Of a DNA stretch of 64,000 nt, positions 24,842-33,596 are shown one piece after another. Source of the stretch: Nocardia vulneris (GTDB lineage: Bacteria > Actinomycetota > Actinomycetes > Mycobacteriales > Mycobacteriaceae); contig NZ_BDCI01000004.1 in assembly GCF_001613425.1 (NCBI RefSeq), forward strand, positions 186,001 to 250,000, written 5' to 3'. A program made the translations under genes and the position numbers. Within the stretch, counting starts at the first letter, position 1; each line of letters starts with the position of its first letter. The notes below the pieces were generated by a model. The model saw only the letters and a program-made list of their open reading frames with translations. It searched no databases and was not told where the DNA came from.

Positions 24842-26689
24842 CTAGCCGGTCGCGACGTTGAACACGCCCTGCCCGCCGACCACCGGGAAGGTCACCTTGG
24901 TCTCGGTGAGGTTCACCGAGAACCCGGGGCCCGGCTTGGGTCGCAGGGTGTACTCGTTGTCACTGGACAGGATGACCACGCCCAGCTTGTGTCCCTTCGG
25001 CAGCAGATAGTCGTGCGGCTGCATGGAAAGGTTGATCGAGTACTGCGTGCCCGGCGTGATCGGGGTCGTCTTACCGAGCGCGTCCCGGTTCTGCGGATCC
25101 ACCCAACCCCTGGTGATGATGCGGGATCTGCCGTCGGGTCCCCGATCCACCAGCAGCGCGGTGACATTGGCCGCGGGTCGCTGGAAGGTCATCCGGAACG
25201 CGACATCGACTGTGCCGCTTATCCGCAGCGCGGACCTGGTCGCTTTGGTGTAGTAGGCCAGGCGATTCGGCGAGCTGGGCGCCGCGACGAGGTCCGCGGC
25301 CGTCTTGCTCGCGTCGTCGTCGAGTGATTCCGGCGGCGCACCGTTCGCGCCGCCGATCGGCACGAGCCCGCCCGCGCTGCGGCCACCGGGGGTGAACTGC
25401 GCGATCGCCGCGGCGGCACCGGGGGCGGGCCATTCCGCCTCGTTGACCCAGGACTTGTCCTCACGCTGGATGGTGGCCTTGGGTTCCCGATCGATCCCGT
25501 TGTTCTGGCCGAGCAGATACTTGCTGAACCAGCGGTTCACCGTGCGCAGCCATTCGTCGCGGCGCAGGCTGATCGGGTCGACATGGCCGGACTGATGCAG
25601 CCAGATCTTGTGCGGGATATTGGCTTTCGTGAGCGCCGCGTACCACTGCGCGACATGCTTGGTCTTGACATTGAAGTCGTTGAGCCCGTGCACGGCCAGT
25701 ACCGCGGCGCGCACCTTGCCGACGTCGTTGAGGTAGTCGCGCTCCTCCCAGAACTTGTTCACATCACCGGTGATCCGGTCCTGGTCTCGCTCGAGCTGGT
25801 CGATGACCGGCTTGCAGATGTTCTGGTCCGCCCTGGTGTAGACGTAGCGGGCCAGCACGTCGGTGTCTTCACCCTGGTACGTGCCGGGCGCGACCACCGC
25901 ACCGGCCGCGCGGTAGTAGTCGTACCAGCTGCTGATGGCGGCGATGGGCACGATGGCCTCCAGACCGGGCACGCCGGTCGAGGCGACGGCGTTCGGCAGC
26001 GTCCCGTTGTAGGAGACGCCCATCATGCCGACTTTGCCGCTGGCCCAATCGGCTACGGCGCGCTTGCCCTGCTCGTCCCTGGCCTCGGCCCGGCCGTTGA
26101 GCCAGTCGATCGGGGCGCGGGCGCCGATGGTCTCGTTGCGCGCGCCCGAGGTCGGGCAGCCGGTGGACTTACCGGAGCCGAGCGATTCCCCGTACATCAC
26201 GGCGTAGCCGCGGGACAGGAAGTATTCCTCGTACTGCCAGGTGATCTGCCCGTTGCCCACCGTGATACCCGCGACCCGCAGGTCTTCGGCCACCCGTGCG
26301 CGCATCTCGCCGGGCGCCTTGGCCATCCGGCCTTCGGGCCCGCCGGGCACGTAGAGCTCGACGTCGACACCGTGGTTGGTGACGTCGTTGCCGCCGGAGA
26401 AGTACGGGCTCGCCTGGTACACGACCGGCAGTTTGCCGGTCGCACCCGCCGGGCGGACCACCTGGATATGCACCTCGTCGTCCTTGCCGTCCCGGTCGCT
26501 GTCGATCGGCGCCCGGACCCACAGGTCCTTGCGGATCGGCGCGGCCGCGTCGAAGACCGGCTGGGCCTCGCCGCCGGAAAACGATGGCCCGCCTGCCGGT
26601 TGCGCCATCGCGGGTGCGCCGCACAGCAGCATCGCACCCACCGCGCTCACCAGGGCCAGTCGTTGCCACGGTCTGGGAATCGCCGCCAT
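24842..26689 (-). CDS. Secreted Xaa-Pro dipeptidyl-peptidase-like (S15/CocE-type) hydrolase
   Basis: The 615-residue protein has a signal peptide ending AMAQPAGG, then an S15-type alpha/beta hydrolase with MMGVSYNGT (nucleophile Ser), LAVHGLNDFNVK (acid) and HQSGHVDP (His), and a C-terminal jelly-roll (about 480-615). YEEYFLSRGYAVMYGESLGS is characteristic of Xaa-Pro dipeptidyl-peptidases. The ATG at 26689 is preferred to an earlier start because AAGGAG precedes it and the signal peptide begins there. It lies 78 bases after the M64 peptidase gene, so the two exported peptidases probably share a transcript. Confidence 0.9.
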   Translation of the reverse strand: MAAIPRPWQRLALVSAVGAMLLCGAPAMAQPAGGPSFSGGEAQPVFDAAAPIRKDLWVRAPIDSDRDGKDDEVHIQVVRPAGATGKLPVVYQASPYFSGGNDVTNHGVDVELYVPGGPEGRMAKAPGEMRARVAEDLRVAGITVGNGQITWQYEEYFLSRGYAVMYGESLGSGKSTGCPTSGARNETIGARAPIDWLNGRAEARDEQGKRAVADWASGKVGMMGVSYNGTLPNAVASTGVPGLEAIVPIAAISSWYDYYRAAGAVVAPGTYQGEDTDVLARYVYTRADQNICKPVIDQLERDQDRITGDVNKFWEERDYLNDVGKVRAAVLAVHGLNDFNVKTKHVAQWYAALTKANIPHKIWLHQSGHVDPISLRRDEWLRTVNRWFSKYLLGQNNGIDREPKATIQREDKSWVNEAEWPAPGAAAAIAQFTPGGRSAGGLVPIGGANGAPPESLDDDASKTAADLVAAPSSPNRLAYYTKATRSALRISGTVDVAFRMTFQRPAANVTALLVDRGPDGRSRIITRGWVDPQNRDALGKTTPITPGTQYSINLSMQPHDYLLPKGHKLGVVILSSDNEYTLRPKPGPGFSVNLTETKVTFPVVGGQGVFNVATG

Positions 26690-26767
26690 AATCCACTCCT
26701 TGTCATCCCCCGCGCGACCTTTCCGCGCGGGGCTCGAAACATTCACTGGTGCAAAGGAATTGCTGGA

Positions 26768-27727
26768 TCAGGGCTTGTTCGGCGGAGCCTTCCGCTCGAT
26801 CGCGGCCTTCATCGCGTCCAGGCCGATGAGGTTGAATTCCCGCCCGAGCGCTCGCATCAACGAGTTCTCCGTCGGCCGGTACACCCCGCGCTTGTGATAG
26901 ACCGCGCCTTCGTAGGTGCCGACCACGCCGCCGTCGGGTGAGGGTTTGCCGAGGTACTGGTACCACTTGGTGCGTTTCTGCTGCATCTGCGCGCTGGTGT
27001 AGATCGAGGCGTTGACCTCGCGCGGTTCGCCGCCGGTGTAGCGGTCGTCGGGGTAGTCGTACTCGTCGGCCAATCCGCCGATGGTGTGGCCGAGTTCGTG
27101 CAGCACGATCTGCCCCGCCGCGGTGTTGCCGCCGGACGAGGTGGCGACCCGGCCGCCCGCGCCGCCATATTTCGTGGTGTTGGCGAGCGCGACCACCTGG
27201 TCGACCTCGGGTGCGAGCCGGGCGAACTGCAGCGCTTTGTTCTCGTTGACGCAGAGCAGCCGCTCCGTGCCGCCACACCAGAAGGTCATGTCCAGCGCGG
27301 TATTCCGATAGGTGCCGCGCGGATCGTTGTCCACCCCGGACTGCTGGGACACCACGTTCACGGCCCAGACGTTGAAGGAGTTCTTGTATGACTTGAACGG
27401 CTCGACCTGGGTCAGCTCGTTCCAGCGGCTCGTCGCCTGCTGCTTGTATTTGTCCAGCTCGGCCGAGGTATAGCCGTCACCGACGAAGACGAGATCGAAG
27501 CGCTGGCTCGACGGGCCGGTCTGCTGGATCGGCACCACATCGGCCTGTACCGCCGAGCGCGGCGCCGGGGTCTGGTCCTGGACCGGTGCGACGACCCGGC
27601 TGATCGTGCCGTCGGGCGAAAAGACTTCCCGCTCTTCGTATTGCGTGGCGGATCCGGTGGCGGTGGACAGTCCGGCGATGATCACCGTGCCGAACATGAT
27701 GGTGGACAGACGTCGTAGCAGCGGCAT
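26768..27727 (-). CDS. Secreted M64-family metallopeptidase (IgA-peptidase-like)
   Basis: The 319-residue protein has a signal peptide (about 1-27) and the zinc motif HELGHTIGGLADEY, in which two His and a downstream Glu or Asp bind zinc. FDLVFVGDGYTSAELDKY at about 77-94 is typical of peptidase M64. The family is named after an immunoglobulin A protease, but most members have unknown targets. It is the first gene of a likely operon with the secreted S15 hydrolase. It is divergent from the PhoD gene. Confidence 0.88.
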   Translation of the reverse strand: MPLLRRLSTIMFGTVIIAGLSTATGSATQYEEREVFSPDGTISRVVAPVQDQTPAPRSAVQADVVPIQQTGPSSQRFDLVFVGDGYTSAELDKYKQQATSRWNELTQVEPFKSYKNSFNVWAVNVVSQQSGVDNDPRGTYRNTALDMTFWCGGTERLLCVNENKALQFARLAPEVDQVVALANTTKYGGAGGRVATSSGGNTAAGQIVLHELGHTIGGLADEYDYPDDRYTGGEPREVNASIYTSAQMQQKRTKWYQYLGKPSPDGGVVGTYEGAVYHKRGVYRPTENSLMRALGREFNLIGLDAMKAAIERKAPPNKP

Positions 27728-27908
27728 GACGAAACTCCTGGAATGGTCCGCGAATTCGAGCGAAACGGCGGTGGCGCGCCGTCTCTGGATGCGTCGAATG
27801 CCTAATCAAGGAACCACATCCGGGCGAGCAACTCGACTGGCGCACAACTGGGGATCGGCATCGGCGTTCCGGACCGGGCCGCCGCCCGGCGAAGTAACGT
27901 CGGAGTGC

Positions 27909-29504
27909 ATGGCGAAGCTGCTTTTGGGGCCGGTGTTACGGCACGTCGACACCACCTCGGCGACCGTCTGGGTGGAGACGGACAGCGCGTGCGAAGTGGA
28001 TGTTCTGGGCTTGCGCGCGAACACCTTTCGAGTCGGGGAGCAGCATTTCGCGCTGGTGCTCGTCACGGGATTGACGCCGGGCACGTCGACGCCGTACGAG
28101 GTGCGACTGGACGGGGAAGCGGTGTGGCCGGAGCCCGAATCCCGTTTTCCGGCCTGCCGGATCCGCACCCGGCCCGTCGAGAAGATCCTGTTCGGCTCGT
28201 GCCGGGCGGCCAAGGCGACCGCGGACGCGGCGGCGGACGCGGTCGGTCTCGACGCGTTGGACGCCTACGCGTCCCGCATGCGGGACTTGCCCGAAGACCG
28301 ATGGCCCGACGCCTTACTGCTGCTGGGCGATCAGGTGTACGCCGACGAGCCCACGCCGCAGCTGCGGGAATGGTTGCACCGGCGGCGCGGGGACCAGGAA
28401 CCGCGGGGTGAGGTGGTGTCGTTCCGGGAGTACGGCGAGCTGTATCACGAGACCTGGAGCGATCCGGAGATCCGCTGGCTGCTGTCGACGGTGCAGACCT
28501 CGATGATCTTCGACGACCACGACATCCGCGACGACTGGAACACCTCGCGCACCTGGCGTACCCAGATGGCGGAAAAGCCGTGGTGGCGCAGCCGGATTCG
28601 CGCCGGGCTCGCGAGCTACTGGGTGTACCAGCACATCGGCAATCTCGGACCCGCCGAACTCGCGGACAACGAGCTGTACCGCACGGTCACCGCGTCGGGC
28701 GCGGATGTCCGTGCGCTGCTGGAGGATTTCGCCGAACGCGCCGATGGCGAGGTGGACGGGCGCAGGCCGACCCGCTGGAGTTACCGGCGCGATTTCGGCC
28801 GGATCCGACTGCTCATGATCGACACCCGCGGCGGGCGCATCCTCGACGGCCAGCGCTTGATGGTCGGAGCCGAGGAGTTCGACTGGATCGAGGCGAACGC
28901 CGCGGGTGAGTTCGACCATCTGCTCATCGGCTCGTCGTTGCCGTGGCTGATGCCGCACGCGCTCAGCCATCTCCAGTCGCTCAACGAACGCGCCGCGAAC
29001 CAGCCGGGGCTGCGCGGCAGGCTCGGCGAAAAGCTCAGGCAGGCGGCAGATCTGGAGCATTGGCCCGCATTCCGCGGGTCGTTCGAGCGTTTGGCCGGAT
29101 TGATCCACCGGATTGGTACCGCACCGGACGCGCCGCGCACGATCTGTGTGCTGTCCGGCGACGTGCACCACAGTTACGCCGCCCGTGCCGACTACCCGCA
29201 CCCGACGAAATCCCAAGTGCTGCAACTGGTGTGTTCGCCCGTGCACAACGACCCACCGAAACGGTTCCGGCCCGTGTTCGCCCTCTCGTGGGCCACACCG
29301 ATCGCCTCGGCGCTGCGGTGGCTCGCCGACCGGCGCGGCATCTCCGCGGACCCGGTGCGCTGGACCAAGGTGAGCGGCCCGCATTTCGGGAACTCGATCG
29401 CCGCGCTCGACCTCACCGGCGACGCCGCGCGGTTCACCCTGGAAACGGCTCGGGAAGGGGTCGGCTTGGTCGAGGTGGCCCGGCTGGACCTGACGACGGC
29501 CTGA
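27909..29504 (+). CDS. PhoD-like metallophosphatase
   Basis: The 531-residue protein has an N-terminal fibronectin-like domain (about 1-90) and a PhoD-type metallophosphatase domain with FGSCR, LLLGDQVYAD, FDDHDIRDDWN and LSGDVHHSYA, which carry the metal ligands. It would hydrolyse phosphate mono- or diesters. No signal peptide or Tat motif is seen, unlike classical secreted PhoD, so a cytoplasmic role is likely. The ATG at 27909 follows CGGAG at short spacing. It is divergent from the M64 gene. Confidence 0.88.
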   Translation: MAKLLLGPVLRHVDTTSATVWVETDSACEVDVLGLRANTFRVGEQHFALVLVTGLTPGTSTPYEVRLDGEAVWPEPESRFPACRIRTRPVEKILFGSCRAAKATADAAADAVGLDALDAYASRMRDLPEDRWPDALLLLGDQVYADEPTPQLREWLHRRRGDQEPRGEVVSFREYGELYHETWSDPEIRWLLSTVQTSMIFDDHDIRDDWNTSRTWRTQMAEKPWWRSRIRAGLASYWVYQHIGNLGPAELADNELYRTVTASGADVRALLEDFAERADGEVDGRRPTRWSYRRDFGRIRLLMIDTRGGRILDGQRLMVGAEEFDWIEANAAGEFDHLLIGSSLPWLMPHALSHLQSLNERAANQPGLRGRLGEKLRQAADLEHWPAFRGSFERLAGLIHRIGTAPDAPRTICVLSGDVHHSYAARADYPHPTKSQVLQLVCSPVHNDPPKRFRPVFALSWATPIASALRWLADRRGISADPVRWTKVSGPHFGNSIAALDLTGDAARFTLETAREGVGLVEVARLDLTTA

Positions 29505-29630
29505 CCGCACACGCGCACGGTGGCGGGAATCACCGACGGCGCCGCGTGACAACCGTAGGCTCGGTCGTGTCGATCCGACAGCGGGCAGCCACCATGTTGT
29601 CGCACGGGCAGAACGGAAGGACTGAAGGCA

Positions 29631-30290
29631 ATGCTGCGGAAGTTCCTCGATCAGGGTGTCGTCTCGTTGATCGACCGGTCGGCACGGCTACAGAAGCCAC
29701 TGGTGGACAAGTACGTCGGCTTCGTGCAGGGCAGGCATCCGGTCGAATCGCCCGATCAGATCGTCGAGCGGCTCGGGCGGCACTATTTGATCGCGGTGAC
29801 CGCGAGCGGCGTCGTGGTCGGCTTGAGCGCGGCCGTTCCCGGCGTGGGGACCCTGGTCGGGCTGGCCGCGGCCGGCGCCGACACAGTGTTCTTCATCGAG
29901 GCCTCGACGGTGTACACGGTGGGTGCGTCGGAGGTCGCCGGGAGCAAGGCCACCGCGCCGCGACCGCCGCTGGTCTCCGCGGTCGTGCTCGGGCAGGCGG
30001 GCACCGGAGCGCTCGGCGCGGCGGGCCGTTCGGCCAAGCAATGGGACACCATGCTGGCCAACAAGCTTCCGGTGCTGCGCCGGATGGACGATTCACCGAT
30101 CAAACGATTCGTCGTCCAGTTCATCGTCAAGCGTGGTGCGCTCGCCTTCGGCAAGGTGATTCCGGCCGGGATCGGCGCGGTCGTCGGTGGCGTCGGCAAC
30201 CATGCGCTGGCCCGCGGCGTCATCAAGAACCTGCACGCGGCACTCGACGAAGCCGCCCGGCCCGACGAGGTAGTCCCGGCGGACGCTTAG
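29631..30290 (+). CDS. EcsC-like membrane-associated protein
   Basis: The 219-residue protein has a hydrophobic Gly-rich stretch (TASGVVVGLSAAVPGVGTLV) and a C-terminal segment VIPAGIGAVVGGVGNHAL. These resemble EcsC-family proteins, which have Gly/Val-rich membrane-associated segments. Function is not known. It converges on the 107-residue gene with a four-base stop overlap. GGAAGGAC precedes the ATG. Family assignment is by eye and moderate. Confidence 0.6.
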   Translation: MLRKFLDQGVVSLIDRSARLQKPLVDKYVGFVQGRHPVESPDQIVERLGRHYLIAVTASGVVVGLSAAVPGVGTLVGLAAAGADTVFFIEASTVYTVGASEVAGSKATAPRPPLVSAVVLGQAGTGALGAAGRSAKQWDTMLANKLPVLRRMDDSPIKRFVVQFIVKRGALAFGKVIPAGIGAVVGGVGNHALARGVIKNLHAALDEAARPDEVVPADA

Positions 30291-30610
30291 GCCCGTACCC
30301 CGTGACCGGTCCACGCCGCGTCGAAGTTCGGATGGGCCTGGTAGACATCGAGAAAGAGATCGAGCACCTCGCGTAGCGCGTGTTCGGCGGTCTCCGCGCA
30401 GGTCTCGGCGCGCCCATACCGATACATCACCAGCACAGCCGCTTTCGCCTGCGCCTCGGCGGCGAACCGGGTGCCCGCGTCGGCGTCGTCGATCGACACC
30501 TGTGCCGCGTGCCGCAGGTCCTCGCCGATGCGGGCGACCAGAAACGATTCGGCGGCCGCGGGCAGGGCCGGCGTCCGTGCCCGGTCCACGCGCAGGTCTT
30601 CAGCAGTCAT
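30287..30610 (-). CDS. Conserved-looking hypothetical protein, 107 residues
   Basis: The protein is alpha-helical, Ala/Glu/Arg-rich and soluble. GAGGGAG precedes the ATG at good spacing. It lies 35 bases downstream of the mycolate methyltransferase gene on the same strand, so the two may be co-transcribed. No family is recognised. Confidence 0.6.
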   Translation of the reverse strand: MTAEDLRVDRARTPALPAAAESFLVARIGEDLRHAAQVSIDDADAGTRFAAEAQAKAAVLVMYRYGRAETCAETAEHALREVLDLFLDVYQAHPNFDAAWTGHGVRA

Positions 30611-30645
30611 GGTTCACGCTCCCTCGTAGTGGCGAACAGGCACGG

Positions 30646-31539
30646 CTAGTGGCTCAGATGCACCCCCTTGGCACAGGTGAACTGCATGACGTCGATGTGC
30701 CCGACCCGGAAGTGGTGCGCACAGCCGGTGAAATAACGGAGATAGGTCTCGAAGGTCTGCGCGCCGACCAGCGCGACGGCCTCGTCCTCGCGCTCGCGCA
30801 GCGCCGCGGCCCAGTGATCGAGCGTCTGCGCGTAGTGCAGCCGCAACGGGTGGATCCGGGTCACCGCGAAACCGGCCGTCTCGGCGTATTCCCGTACTCC
30901 GCGCGGGAATCGGCCCCACGGGATCGGCAGCTGACCGCCGGGAAATATCTCGGTGCGGATGAAACGCATGAAGTCGATATCGCGCCGGGTGAGCGGAATT
31001 CCGTTGGCGCGCATATGGTCGAGGCCGTACACGACGATCGTGTGCAGCAGCATGATCCCGTCCGGGCCCAGTGCGCCATAGGCGAAGTCGAAGAAATCCG
31101 CATAGCGTTCCTGCCGGAAATGCTCGAATGCGCCGATGCTCACGATCCGGTCGACCTGCCCGTCGAATTCCTCCCACCCTTGCAGCCGGACCTCCGCGTG
31201 CCTGCCGTTCGCGCGCTGGTCCAGTTGCGCTTGCACATAGTCGCGTTGATTGCGGCTCAGCGTGAGGCCGATGACATTCACGTCGTACTTTTCCATCGCG
31301 CGCAGCATCGTCGCGCCCCAGCCACACCCGACGTCCAGCAGCGTCATTCCGGGTTGCAATCCGCACTTGTCCAGGGCCAGGTCGATTTTCGCCTGCTGCG
31401 CCTGCTCCAGCGTGTAGCCGGTCTCTTTCCAATACGCACAGCTGTAGGTGCGGCTGGGGTCGAGAAACAGCGCGAAGAAATCGTCGGACAGGTCGTAATG
31501 GGATTGCACCTCGGCATAGAACGGAGCGTGACGACTCAT
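30646..31539 (-). CDS. Mycolic acid cyclopropane-synthase-family methyltransferase
   Basis: The 297-residue SAM-dependent enzyme matches the CmaA/PcaA/MmaA family. It has FYAEVQSHYDLSDDFFALFL, RTYSCAYWK, the SAM-binding LDVGCGWGATML (about 68-79), the catalytic-site segment SIGAFEHF and DIDFMRFIRTEIFPGG. These enzymes methylate or cyclopropanate double bonds of meromycolate or other unsaturated acyl chains. AGGAGG-like CTGGAGG lies before the ATG at 31539. The product type (cyclopropane or methyl branch) cannot be told. A CRP/GlxR-like site lies about 190 bases upstream. Confidence 0.92.
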   Translation of the reverse strand: MSRHAPFYAEVQSHYDLSDDFFALFLDPSRTYSCAYWKETGYTLEQAQQAKIDLALDKCGLQPGMTLLDVGCGWGATMLRAMEKYDVNVIGLTLSRNQRDYVQAQLDQRANGRHAEVRLQGWEEFDGQVDRIVSIGAFEHFRQERYADFFDFAYGALGPDGIMLLHTIVVYGLDHMRANGIPLTRRDIDFMRFIRTEIFPGGQLPIPWGRFPRGVREYAETAGFAVTRIHPLRLHYAQTLDHWAAALREREDEAVALVGAQTFETYLRYFTGCAHHFRVGHIDVMQFTCAKGVHLSH

Positions 31540-31720
31540 GCAGCAACCTCCAGGAAGTTCGACGGTCGAATGTGGTGGCCGGGCCGGAGTACCGAGAGCT
31601 CGCCCGCCGCCTGCGCGACAAGGCGGTCCGAGCGACATCGAGTTGGAGCCGGGCCCGCTGGGCCCACTGCGCGATCACTACGGAGTCGCAGCGCGGGAGT
31701 ACCCGGATGACCGGAACGTA

Positions 31721-31736
31721 TGTGATGTACGTCACA
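31721..31736. promoter_or_regulatory. Perfect CRP/GlxR-type operator
   Basis: TGTGATGTACGTCACA matches the CRP consensus TGTGA-N6-TCACA and the corynebacterial GlxR form TGTGANNTANNTCACA at every fixed base. The flanking TA on both sides extends the dyad. It lies 88 bases from the DUF1460 gene start and about 180 bases from the divergent mycolate methyltransferase. Confidence 0.7.
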
Positions 31737-31808
31737 TATCAACTGGGGATTTCCGGATACCGTGGGGAACGCCGTCGTACCTCGATCGACTCTGGAGGCG
31801 CTTTGCGC

Positions 31809-32603
31809 ATGCTCGCTCGTGTCCTGCTCGTCCTGCTCACGCTGGTCATCGGCGCGGCGACCGCGCTGCCCGCGGCCTCGGGCACCCCGGACGCAGCCTT
31901 TGACGACGCCACCGCGCGCAGGATCGATGACGCGCTCGCGGCCCGGGCGGGCGCACCGAGCAAGGGCGAGTCGATCGAGCGGGTGTCGCGGCCCTTCCTC
32001 GGGACGCCGTACGTCGCGAACACACTGATCGGCTCCGCGACCCAGGCCGAGCAACTGGTGATCGACCTGCAGCGGGTGGATTGCTTCACCTACCTCGACT
32101 ACGTCGAGGCACTCAGCCGAGCCTCCACGCGCGACGAGTTCACCGCCGATCTGATCCAGACGCGCTACACCGACGGCGTCGTCGACTTCGCGCATCGCAA
32201 GCATTTCTTCAGCGATTGGGCGCATACCCCGCGCGTCGCCGCGACCGACATCACCCGCTCGCTCAGTCCGGGCGCGGTCACCGTCGCCAAGCGGCTGAAT
32301 GCGAAAGCCGATGGTGGACAGTACCTTCCGGGACTACCTGTCACCGATCGGGACATCACCTATATTCCGAGCGAGGCCGTCGACGACACCGTCATCGGTC
32401 AGCTCCGCACCGGCGATTACCTCGGCGCGTATGCCGACGCACCCGGGCTGGACGTCACCCACGTCGGCATTTTCGTCATGACACCGACGGGTCCGGTATT
32501 TCGCAACGCGTCGTCGCTGGCCGCCGATAACAAGGTGGTCGACTCACCGTTGGCGGAATACGTCCGATCGGTGCCGGGCCTCGTGGTGTTCCGCGCGCAA
32601 TAA
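31809..32603 (+). CDS. Exported DUF1460 protein (NlpC/P60-like amidase fold)
   Basis: The 264-residue protein has a signal peptide ending near PAASG, followed by FLGTPYVANTLIG and LVIDLQRVDCFTYLDYVEAL. These match DUF1460, a family related to NlpC/P60 amidases that act on peptidoglycan fragments. Cys in RVDCFTY is the likely nucleophile and THVGIFV holds the probable His. The start may be ATG 31809 or TTG 31803, both served by GGAGG at 31794-31798. A CRP/GlxR-type site is upstream. Confidence 0.8.
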   Translation: MLARVLLVLLTLVIGAATALPAASGTPDAAFDDATARRIDDALAARAGAPSKGESIERVSRPFLGTPYVANTLIGSATQAEQLVIDLQRVDCFTYLDYVEALSRASTRDEFTADLIQTRYTDGVVDFAHRKHFFSDWAHTPRVAATDITRSLSPGAVTVAKRLNAKADGGQYLPGLPVTDRDITYIPSEAVDDTVIGQLRTGDYLGAYADAPGLDVTHVGIFVMTPTGPVFRNASSLAADNKVVDSPLAEYVRSVPGLVVFRAQ

Positions 32604-32769
32604 GCCGGTCGCCTCGGTGACTCTTTCACCGCGGACGTGCTCTGCAAGAGCTGATCCCGCAATGCCTTTCACTCGCGGCGCTGCTGCCCGCCCGGCGCGC
32701 AGGCGCAGGCCCGCGCGGTACTCGACGCGATCGGCCGTCCCGCGTGAGGTCACGGCGCACACTGGTGTG

Positions 32770-33171
32770 GTGACAGACGACCTTGGGCAGCTGATCGTGG
32801 TGGACGCCGCGAACGTCGTCGGCTCGCGACCCGACGGCTGGTGGCGCGACCGTGCGGGTGCGGCCCGCAGATTGCTCGACAAACTCACCGTGCTGGATCA
32901 GCGCCTGACCGAACCGGCCGAGGTGGTGGTCGTGCTGGAGGGCGCCGCCAAAGCGGCGGCGCAAGACGCGCCGGACGCGCTGCGGGTGGTGCCGGCCCAC
33001 GGGTCGGGAGACGACGCGATCGTCGGCGTGGTGCTCGCTGCCGTCCAGGACGACATCGACCGGACGATCATCGTCGTGACCGCCGATCGCGGCCTGCGCG
33101 AGCGGGTCGAGGCGCTCGGCGCGGACACCATCGGACCGCGCTGGCTTTTGGACCTGATCGAGCACCCATAA
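32770..33171 (+). CDS. NYN (PIN-like) domain ribonuclease-type protein
   Basis: The 133-residue protein consists of one NYN domain. LIVVDAANVVGSRPDGWWRD, SGDDAIVGV and VVTADRGLRERV hold the acidic residues of the PIN-like active site. Family members are thought to cut RNA, for example YacP/Rae1-type nucleases. Two adjacent GTG codons (32767, 32770) are possible starts; upstream codons in frame encode low-complexity Arg/Pro sequence and are rejected. The ANTAR gene follows 28 bases later. Confidence 0.82.
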   Translation: MTDDLGQLIVVDAANVVGSRPDGWWRDRAGAARRLLDKLTVLDQRLTEPAEVVVVLEGAAKAAAQDAPDALRVVPAHGSGDDAIVGVVLAAVQDDIDRTIIVVTADRGLRERVEALGADTIGPRWLLDLIEHP

Positions 33172-33199
33172 CCTGGCGATCACTGGGTAGTCAGCCGAC

Positions 33200-33493
33200 A
33201 TGAGCAATGCATTCGAGGAACGTGGCCAACCGTCCCTCGGACGTGCCTTACCCGAACTCTTGGCCGCACGGGCCGTGATCGAGCAGGCCAAGGGCGCGTT
33301 GATGTTGGCCTACGGTATTGATGCCGAGCAGGCGTTCGGCTTGCTGCGTAAGCGCTCGCAGGCAACGAATGTCAAGCTCAGGTCGCTTGCCGCGCAGCTG
33401 ATCGCCGAGTTGCCGAGCCTGGATCTGGCGCCGCCGGAGTTGCGGCGCGAGGTAGACCACCTGCTGCACGGGCCGTCGCAGGCCGAGCACTGA
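33200..33493 (+). CDS. Stand-alone ANTAR-domain protein
   Basis: This 97-residue protein is almost only an ANTAR domain: ARAVIEQAKGALMLAYGID and FGLLRKRSQATNVKLRSLA. It would bind dual hairpins in RNA as an antiterminator, but lacks a sensor domain. It follows an NYN nuclease gene by 28 bases, placing two RNA-acting proteins side by side. Two PAS-ANTAR genes lie elsewhere in the window. Confidence 0.85.
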   Translation: MSNAFEERGQPSLGRALPELLAARAVIEQAKGALMLAYGIDAEQAFGLLRKRSQATNVKLRSLAAQLIAELPSLDLAPPELRREVDHLLHGPSQAEH

Positions 33494-33596
33494 GCGACCG
33501 GAAACCCGCGGGGACCTGACGGACAATTCCGTTCCGACGGCGGCCCAACCGAGGCCCCGACGCAATCGGACACCACCGTAGCGCTACCGTGCGCGG

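Noticed and set aside
33185..33190. GGGTAG just before the bare ANTAR gene as another SigF-type promoter
   Set aside because: No GTTT lies 14-16 bases upstream, and the box is only ten bases from the start codon.
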